Below, piece after piece: positions 61,101 through 64,000 of a DNA stretch of 64,000 nucleotides (the stretch's first letter is position 1; every line of letters begins with the position of its first letter). The position numbers and the translations under genes are program-made. The stretch is from Spisula solida (taxonomy: Eukaryota > Mollusca > Bivalvia > Venerida > Mactridae): positions 18,417,130-18,481,129 of the forward strand of contig OX365949.1 of assembly GCA_947247005.1 (NCBI GenBank), written 5' to 3'. The notes below the pieces were generated by a model that had not been told where the DNA came from, did no database searches, and was given only the letters and a program-made list of their open reading frames with translations.

Positions 61101-63884
61101 ATGGTACATAAATTCCAATCAACAGTCACCTGCAACACCAGGAGCATGTTTTGTTTATTCTAATTTAATACCACTCTTAGCCATTTTTCAGTTACCGGTA
61201 TATATATATATATGGTGGCCAATTCACCTAACATGTTTCCCTTGACTGTATCGTAACCAGTATCAACTAATCCTTCAATCCAAAAGAAACTGAAAAGTTC
61301 TCGACAAGCAGAGGAAAATCAACATGTTCTGTAGAACTGGTATATTTTTAAGTATGCTTATTGAAGGTTAGTTTCATCATCCCAGGTAGCACGGTATGAA
61401 TCCTGATACACCATTTCTCAGAGAATTGTTCTATTTTCATATGGCTCTGACGGAACTGAAAACCGATGTAACGCTCGGATGGAACTCAGATGTCATGTAT
61501 TCTGAGTGTTACATTGGTTTTCAGTTCCGTCAGAGCCATATGAAAACATTACAATTCTCATACGGATTTGAAAAGCGAAGTATGGGAATGCATACCGTGG
61601 GTAGCCTTCATAGTATTTTAACAGTTTGTTGCAACATATTTGCCAAGGCTTACTAAATCATACCATTGTATTCAAATTGTTTGATAAAATTCAATACTAC
61701 ATCAACACTTACTTAATATCCTATACGTAATATGACATCATCGGCATGAGTAAGCTATGAGTGTTTAAATGACTTCAACAATTACAACGCTGATGTTATA
61801 TACCATTTTCAAAATCAGTCTAATTGAATCAACAATTTTGATAACCAAAGTGGTCAAATGCGATAGTACTTTGAATTGCTAAGCTATGGCCCGTTCAGTA
61901 TAGGTTATTCTACAGAATCCTACTATAGGTGTAAACTATTCAGGTTATTCTATAGAATCCTACTATAGGTGTAAACTATTCAGGTTATTCTATAGAATCC
62001 TACTATAGGTGTAAACTATTCAGGTTATTCTATAGAATCCTACTATAGGTGTAAACTATTCAGGTTATTCTATAGAATCCTACTATAGGTGTAAACTATT
62101 CAGGTTATTCTATAGAATCCTACTATAGGTGTAAACTATTCAGGTTATTCTATAGAATCCTACTATAGGTGTAAACTATTCAGGTTATTCTATAGAATCC
62201 TACTATAGGTGTAAACTATTCAGGTTATTCTATAGAATCCTACTATAAGTGTAAACTATTCAGAGTAAGTTAAAGGGGCTGCCTCACAGATTGGGCTAAA
62301 ATTTTTGTATATCATGATTTTCCAACCTAACCAAGTATTGATGTAATAGAAAGCCACTGACGGTTGCTTTTTGAAAGATTTGGTGCAAATAAACAATTTT
62401 AACCACTCTCGATAACGCCCACTGAGTATATTTTTCTTGAAAAAAAAGCGCTAAGTTTCCTTCCAACATGTTTTGTGAATTATGTAATTCAAACGTGATC
62501 GAACTGTTACATCGACAAACTACAGCGTAAACATCAGTGAGGTATTTAGTTTGTTTTCGGATTCATTTTCATCAAATGCGAACAAATTTCAGGCAATTTA
62601 AGTAATAGTAGTATTAATTCTATAGGGTATTATAAATACCCTATAGAATTTTTGATGTAAAAATACTAAATAACTACAAAATGCCGAAGTTTTTCAAGTT
62701 ATTTTAGATGTCAGTGTGGTTGTTTATGGGATATACAGACAACTATACCAAAATTATGCGAATATTAAACAATTTATTTTTGCAATACACCAATATGTGA
62801 GGCAGTCCCTTAAGTTCATTTGCAAACTTAACTAAAATAAAATTATTATATCATAGGTTAAATTCATATGTAAAATAATTCAACTGTTATATACTATAGT
62901 ATACTCACAGTCTATCAGCATATATACATAAAACATCGGCCATTCACACTCTATTCCATCAAAGTTCTGAAAGAAATACATATAAATGTCACAAAATGTG
63001 AAGATTGATCATGGTAACAAAAAACCATTATTCCCTTTGGTCCATCCCTCCCTTAATCACTCTCACATTCTCAATATCAAAATATATCATCTGTAAATAA
63101 AACAATCAATTCTGAACAATATCAGGCTATTTGTACGTCCATGTTTGTTCCACAGGTAACTGTATCATTGATTAAGAGTAAAAAAAATTTAAAAAAATTG
63201 TTAAATTTATTAATTAATGATACAGTTACCTGTGGTTTGTTCTGGTTGCTAGTTCTTCCCTTAAAGTACAGGGTACTGTTTTATCAAAGCACTTACGGAA
63301 ATCATAAAGGAGTATTTACGTTCAAATTGATACTGAATGACTCTTTGCCACGATTTGTAGCTATTAAGGAGTTATAAAGAATTTAAATCTGAGCGTAAGT
63401 TTACAATTTCTGTAAGATGTTTATATAGGCAATCATAATTTTTTGTAAATTAATCAATCTCCCGCCAATTTGTTTTTGACCATCTCAGGTACATATTCAT
63501 ACACCTAGGTCAAGTGGAGGGTTGTGGGTCATAGAAACTTAGCAGTGGCACATACACGATAAAATCTGTGACTTCTCGATCTCAAAGTTTGCACCCTTTA
63601 TCTAGGCCATTGCTCCTCACACATCAGCAGGACATTGTTTTATATCTTATATATGTACATAGACAATATCAAATAGAAAATCTTACTTTGATTTCCGCCG
63701 GCTTGTAATATTTCCTATTCTTATCTTCCATCACAGTCTTATAACCGTCTCGAATAAATCGTTTGAATCCGCAACTACCTTGAAGCTTTCGGATGACCTT
63801 GTTTATCGTCCTTGACCTGATAGGTTCCTCGTGTATACCAAATGCTGGCCACCCAACAGTTGCCAATAGCGACGCATCAGTGTT
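39946..63884 (-). CDS. PHKB: Phosphorylase b kinase regulatory subunit beta, 15 exons, 5'-partial
   Basis: Beta regulatory subunit of phosphorylase kinase, the (alpha beta gamma delta)4 complex that phosphorylates glycogen phosphorylase. Fifteen exons on the minus strand splice in frame to 798 residues and a TGA. Vertebrate PHKB is near 1,090 residues, so roughly 290 N-terminal residues lie beyond the right edge. Landmarks: the GH15-like domain end ([35 protein letters not shown]), [115 protein letters not shown] and a C-terminal CSIS. Residues such as YYKPAEIK and VEPIQIW fit beta better than alpha subunits. A candidate antisense AATAAA lies at 39234-39239, too far away to be certain. Confidence 0.92.
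40248..40425. mobile_element. MITE with 'TACAGTCAGGTCTCGATA' ends
   Basis: About 178 bp; the right end TATCGCGACCTGACTGTA is the inverse with one mismatch. In the last PHKB intron. Confidence 0.6.
40874..41056 (-). CDS. PHKB: PHKB exon, 183 bp
   Basis: Acceptor TATTTCAG, donor AGG|GTATGT, 61 codons. The peptide [40 protein letters not shown] and PELVF matches [19 protein letters not shown] and VVSIVLERNPELEF. Confidence 0.93.
41396..41442. repeat. (GGAC)n microsatellite-like tract
   Basis: GGAC units with periodic GAAC variants, the usual tail of a dispersed repeat (similar tails near 17943, 50600, 52526, 55676 and 58354). Confidence 0.8.
41834..42095 (-). CDS. PHKB: PHKB exon, 262 bp
   Basis: Acceptor ATTTACAG, donor CAG|GTTTGT. 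One leading base completes Gly. The peptide [59 protein letters not shown] and YLLPQ matches PHKB throughout. Confidence 0.93.
42523..42961. mobile_element. Nested MITEs
   Basis: Outer element ends AGTACAGTCAAACCTG and GTTTGACTGTACT; its left arm (AAGACCACCTG, AAATACCAC) recurs at 60608-60665. An inner element (42703-42948) with ends CAGGGCCTGATCTCCTGAA and TTCAGGAGATCGGAGCCTG occupies its right part. Confidence 0.6.
42984..43186 (-). CDS. PHKB: PHKB exon, 203 bp
   Basis: Acceptor TGTTGTAG, donor AGG|GTATGT in phase 2. It opens [19 protein letters not shown] and ends YDGILKIRI plus two bases of Gly; both ends match PHKB (LGAFGHEEEVI, GMLKIRIG). Read-through into the intron gives a peptide that happens to resemble the next exon. 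Confidence 0.92.
43594..43785. mobile_element. hAT-like MITE, 192 bp
   Basis: Ends TACAGGTAACTGTATCATTG and its inverse, flanked by the 8-bp duplication ATAACAAG (43586-43593 and 43786-43793). AT-rich interior. Same family as 7414-7455. Confidence 0.75.
43826..43984. mobile_element. Palindromic element, arms about 60 bp
   Basis: Left TCACTGCAGTGTGTTGATCC then GTATTACCTCGAGTTGCTTG pairs with right CAAGCAACAAGAGGTAATAC then GGATCAACACCACTGCAGT. Confidence 0.7.
44403..44722 (-). mobile_element. tRNA-derived SINE
   Basis: Antisense. The head at 44650-44720 has A-box TGGTCTAGTGGTTAGG and B-box GGTTCGATCCC. The body contains GGGACCTCGCTTAACGTCTC, which resembles a conserved central SINE domain seen in several metazoan families (from memory). 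The acceptor stem does not pair well, so it is not a tRNA gene. Confidence 0.65.
45042..45317 (-). CDS. PHKB: PHKB exon, 276 bp
   Basis: Acceptor GATTACAG, donor CAT|GTAAGT, 92 codons. It includes [36 protein letters not shown] and [11 protein letters not shown], matching ILLKREGPNFI, RAGSQKLWLAVRYGAA and HGKQ of PHKB. Confidence 0.9.
45664..45834 (-). CDS. PHKB: PHKB exon, 171 bp (variable linker)
   Basis: Acceptor TTTTTGTAG, donor CAG|GTATTG, 57 codons. It opens [14 protein letters not shown], matching TLISGAVVEQLDFL. The rest is a poorly conserved acidic linker, in the place where vertebrate PHKB has a Ser-rich variable stretch. Confidence 0.88.
45989..46478. repeat. Two 245-bp tandem copies, apparently identical
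   Basis: Copies 45989-46233 and 46234-46478 appear the same base for base by eye. Diverged relatives of the unit continue to about 46870 (AGGTATTGTTGGTGAACAAG, ATTTATCTAAACATAAAACT). Confidence 0.85.
46935..47022. repeat. 29-bp tandem repeat, three copies
   Basis: Unit AAAATCACAATAATATGTAA + ACTGTGT, immediately beside the PHKB exon donor at 47045. Confidence 0.8.
47045..47218 (-). CDS. PHKB: PHKB exon, 174 bp
   Basis: Acceptor TTCATCAG, donor CAG|GTAATA, 58 codons. The peptide [40 protein letters not shown] and VRVGRLQ matches KMHGRPLFLVLIREDNIRG and VDRLQ of PHKB. Confidence 0.93.
48149..48253 (-). CDS. PHKB: PHKB exon, 105 bp
   Basis: Acceptor TATTTTAG, donor AAG|GTAACT, 35 codons. The peptide [20 protein letters not shown] then [15 protein letters not shown] matches [20 protein letters not shown] in PHKB. 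Confidence 0.93.
48907..49032 (-). CDS. PHKB: PHKB exon, 126 bp
   Basis: Acceptor TATGTTCAG, donor AAG|GTAATG, 42 codons. The peptide [20 protein letters not shown], then [20 protein letters not shown] and SK, matches PHKB strongly. Confidence 0.93.
49263..50000. mobile_element. Dispersed repeat, 'AGAGGGCC...AGGGCCCTAGG' type
   Basis: Begins AAGAGGGCCCATAGGGCCCT then AGGTCGCTCACCTGT and ends TATGTGACAGGTGAGCTAA. The same type at 55253-55757 interrupts the 22-bp satellite. Confidence 0.6.
49799..50610. repeat. Three copies of a 115-125-bp unit
   Basis: Units near 49799, 50334 and 50483 share TTCTTTTGTTTGTAAAACCC, AGCAACATTTTGCACCCC and GGAATGAATAGAATCTAAAT. A truncated 'AGTCCCCTACCGG' element (50006-50240) lies between the first two. 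Confidence 0.75.
50939..51245 (-). mobile_element. tRNA-derived SINE
   Basis: Antisense. The head at 51170-51245 has A-box TGGCCTAGAGGTAGGG and B-box GGGTTCGGTACCC. A related decayed head is at 63530-63622. Confidence 0.6.
51458..52599. mobile_element. Dispersed repeat with 'AGGGCCCCG' ends
   Basis: Ends AGGGCCCCG and CGGGGCCCT. Contains two decayed internal duplications (52212-52375 and 52378-52510; TTGCCCTTTGCTAAA at two sites) and a GGACGGACAGACAGAC tract. Confidence 0.5.
52762..52866 (-). CDS. PHKB: PHKB exon, 105 bp
   Basis: Acceptor TTGATACAG, donor CAG|GTAAAC, 35 codons. The peptide [18 protein letters not shown] then IQTQTPHQ matches [26 protein letters not shown] of PHKB almost residue for residue. 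The 6.3-kb intron upstream holds the 22-bp satellite. Confidence 0.93.
52999..53143. mobile_element. Palindromic MITE, family 'GGTATTCAATATTG'
   Basis: Copy of the 684-829 element, about 130 bp upstream of the PHKB exon at 52762-52866. Confidence 0.75.
53877..55252. repeat. 20/22-bp satellite, block 1
   Basis: Over 60 units of CAAATCATTGCCACACACCCAT (22 bp) or CAAATCATTGCCACACCCAT (20 bp), with CATA and CTAT variants. The unit has no stop in any plus frame, so it yields overlapping open frames of up to 539 codons (53696-55315) in a repeating pattern such as [12 protein letters not shown]. In a PHKB intron, antisense to the gene; I treat it as non-coding. Confidence 0.93.
55253..55757. mobile_element. 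Dispersed repeat inserted in the satellite
   Basis: Starts AAGAGGGCCAAAAGGGCCCT and AGGTCGCTCACCTGT; ends TTTGTGACAGGTGAGCTAA. An internal block is duplicated (TGAGATGATC...ACCAAGTTTCATAAAGATAA near 55450 and 55596). The satellite continues on both sides. Confidence 0.65.
55765..56207. repeat. 20/22-bp satellite, block 2
   Basis: Continuation of the 53877-55252 array; 20-bp units dominate at its right end. Confidence 0.92.
56445..56688. mobile_element. MITE, 'GGGTACTGTTTTATCAAAGC' family
   Basis: Copy with both arms in a PHKB intron just left of an unexplained open frame. Confidence 0.78.
57281..57529. mobile_element. MITE, 'TACTGTAAAATCATT' family
   Basis: Left end TACTGTAAAATCATTAATAT, right end ATTATTTTACAGTA; decayed interior. 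Related to 60268-60495. Confidence 0.5.
58050..58438. mobile_element. TIR element, 'AGTCCCCTACCGGTTT' family
   Basis: Ends AGTCCCCTACCGGTTT (58082) and AAACCGGTAGGGGACT (58438). An internal segment including TTTCTGTTGCCATA is partly duplicated (58117 and 58208). Confidence 0.65.
59154..59251 (-). CDS. PHKB: PHKB exon, 98 bp
   Basis: Acceptor GCTTGTAG, donor CAG|GTATAC. The first two bases complete Val. The peptide [20 protein letters not shown] then [12 protein letters not shown] parallels ELISPKDIDPVQRYVPL of PHKB. A MITE (59273-59441) lies about 20 bp upstream of the acceptor. Confidence 0.88.
59273..59441. mobile_element. MITE, 'GTACAACCTCT' family
   Basis: Ends ACAGTACAACCTCTG and GAGAGGTTGTACTGT, about 169 bp. 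The copy at 32799-32982 is more decayed. Confidence 0.68.
59640..59705 (-). repeat. Degenerate tRNA-like SINE head
   Basis: Reverse complement has GGTTTGATCCTAGG as a decayed B-box and ACCTATTAGTAG as a weak A-box. Confidence 0.3.
59748..59936. mobile_element. TIR element, 'TATATAGAGGATATTTGTTGA' type
   Basis: Left TATAGAGGATATTTGTTGAA, right (reverse complement) CATATAATAAACATCAAC. Related to the tighter palindrome at 60769-60893. Confidence 0.5.
60072..60227 (-). CDS. PHKB: PHKB exon, 156 bp
   Basis: Acceptor TATTTCAG, donor CTAG|GTAAGC. The peptide [19 protein letters not shown], then [20 protein letters not shown] and VYFISQLL, matches PHKB YYYVPADFVEYEK...LFLWGQALYIIAKLL. Confidence 0.92.
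   Translation of the reverse strand, partial: VYFFLSISLFLLTRLRLRKLELGLEKGSLVMRGLQLVSSYGDRLSILYLNS
60268..60495. mobile_element. MITE, 'TACTGTAAAATCATT' family
   Basis: Ends TACTGTAAAATCATTTATTT and TAAAATAACTTTACAGTA, with inner pairing GGCGG / CCGCC. About 40 bp from the PHKB exon at 60072-60227. Confidence 0.6.
60769..60893. mobile_element. Palindromic element, 125 bp
   Basis: Near its centre, GATCACAGAAAATCAAAATT faces AATTTTCTGTGATCAC; the outer part resembles 59748-59936. Confidence 0.6.
60974..61051 (-). CDS. PHKB: PHKB exon, 78 bp
   Basis: Acceptor TTTTCAG, donor GAAG|GTAATT. The first two bases complete Cys. The peptide [20 protein letters not shown] then TNSCE matches the region after MMIDGVF in PHKB. 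Diverged, but phase and splice sites fit on both sides. Confidence 0.85.
61384..61607. mobile_element. Long palindrome, 224 bp
   Basis: Arms include GAGAATTGT, TTTTCATATGGCTCTGACGG and AACTGAAAACCGATGTAACG, inverted on the right; the outer ends are GGTAGCACGGTATG and CATACCGTGGGTAGCC. An open frame across it (61396-61656) reflects symmetry, not a gene. Confidence 0.75.
61899..62263. repeat. 40-bp tandem repeat, about 9 near-identical copies
   Basis: Unit CAGGTTATTCTATAGAATCC + TACTATAGGTGTAAACTATT. Middle copies appear identical; only the first and last differ. The unit contains the palindrome ATTCTATAGAAT. Confidence 0.93.
62909..62966 (-). CDS. PHKB: PHKB exon, 58 bp
   Basis: Acceptor TTTCAG, donor GACT|GTGAGT. 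The peptide [19 protein letters not shown] plus one base continues AEIK from the previous exon and matches LFDGIECEFP of PHKB. It is very short and was located only through conserved residues. Confidence 0.88.
63151..63234. mobile_element. hAT-like MITE, 84 bp
   Basis: Ends CACAGGTAACTG and CAGTTACCTGTG, flanked by the 8-bp duplication GTTTGTTC (63143-63150 and 63235-63242). Same family as 7414-7455. Confidence 0.78.
63269..63420. mobile_element. MITE, 'GGGTACTGTTTTATCAAAGC' family, truncated
   Basis: Left arm intact; the right arm stops at TTACAATTTCTGTAAG and lacks the terminal AAAACAGTACCC. Confidence 0.65.
63530..63622 (-). repeat. Decayed tRNA-like SINE head
   Basis: Reverse complement GAGGAGCAATGGCCTAGATA resembles the head at 51170-51245; the B-box is lost. 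Confidence 0.4.
63687..63884 (-). CDS. PHKB: PHKB exon (most 5' in window): GH15-like domain
   Basis: Minus strand, acceptor TGTTCTAACA read as ...TTAG, donor AAA|GTAAGA, 66 codons in phase 0. The peptide starts [17 protein letters not shown] and contains [12 protein letters not shown] and [10 protein letters not shown], hallmark PHKB residues. Confidence 0.9.
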
Positions 63885-64000
63885 CTAACAATGTATACAT
63901 TAAGATTATCAGTTATACAAAATGATGGCATTGTTAATGCAGTTTTTGAAAACAAAGATTTGCTACAAAAATACCAAATTCGAAATAAAACATGCATTTA

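Noticed and set aside
61396..61656. 86-codon open frame
   Set aside because: It crosses a palindrome and its peptide halves mirror the hairpin.
61899..62263. Regular 40-bp repeats resembling a CRISPR array
   Set aside because: Whole units including the would-be spacers are identical; plain tandem repeat.

Overview
This window looks like nuclear DNA of a lophotrochozoan animal, most likely a marine mollusc (probably a bivalve). The reasons are AT-rich sequence, long introns with GT-AG borders, two animal genes split into many small exons, dense short inverted-repeat elements, (GGAC)n-type repeat tails of the kind common in mollusc genomes, and frequent ACATGTA words. The species call is inference; the two gene identities rest on protein motifs that splice together in frame.

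Layout. Positions 1-10058 hold no recognisable host exon, only repeats and a dead LINE. Positions 10059-34880 (+ strand) carry 12 exons, the last 601 residues, of an SLC6-family Na+-coupled transporter; the first exon (N-terminus and TM1a) was not found and is presumably upstream. Positions 34881-39945 are the gap between the two genes. Positions 39946-63884 (- strand) carry 15 exons, the last 798 residues, of phosphorylase b kinase regulatory subunit beta (PHKB), ending in a CAAX-like tail; its N-terminal part lies beyond the right edge. The two genes converge tail to tail and nothing suggests they work together.

The introns are unusually rich in repeats. I can separate at least a dozen families of short terminal-inverted-repeat elements. 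They include a hAT-like family with intact 8-bp target duplications, a TTAA-flanked element sitting inside a SINE, a TA-flanked mariner-like element, and a 4.4-kb foldback-like element in an SLC6 intron whose interior is a decayed 42-bp minisatellite. Five sizeable tandem arrays (units of about 51, 42, 40, 22 and 245 bp) are present. The 22-bp array gives rise to long but spurious open frames.

Most interesting points: the transporter has replaced all five residues that coordinate chloride in well-studied SLC6 proteins, plus one Na2 ligand; the 3' end of its TM7 exon is followed by decayed tandem copies of itself; a stretch at the left edge is a diverged copy of the SLC6 intron just before the TM4 exon, hinting at an older duplication; and the foldback-like element appears not to match a standard transposon plan.
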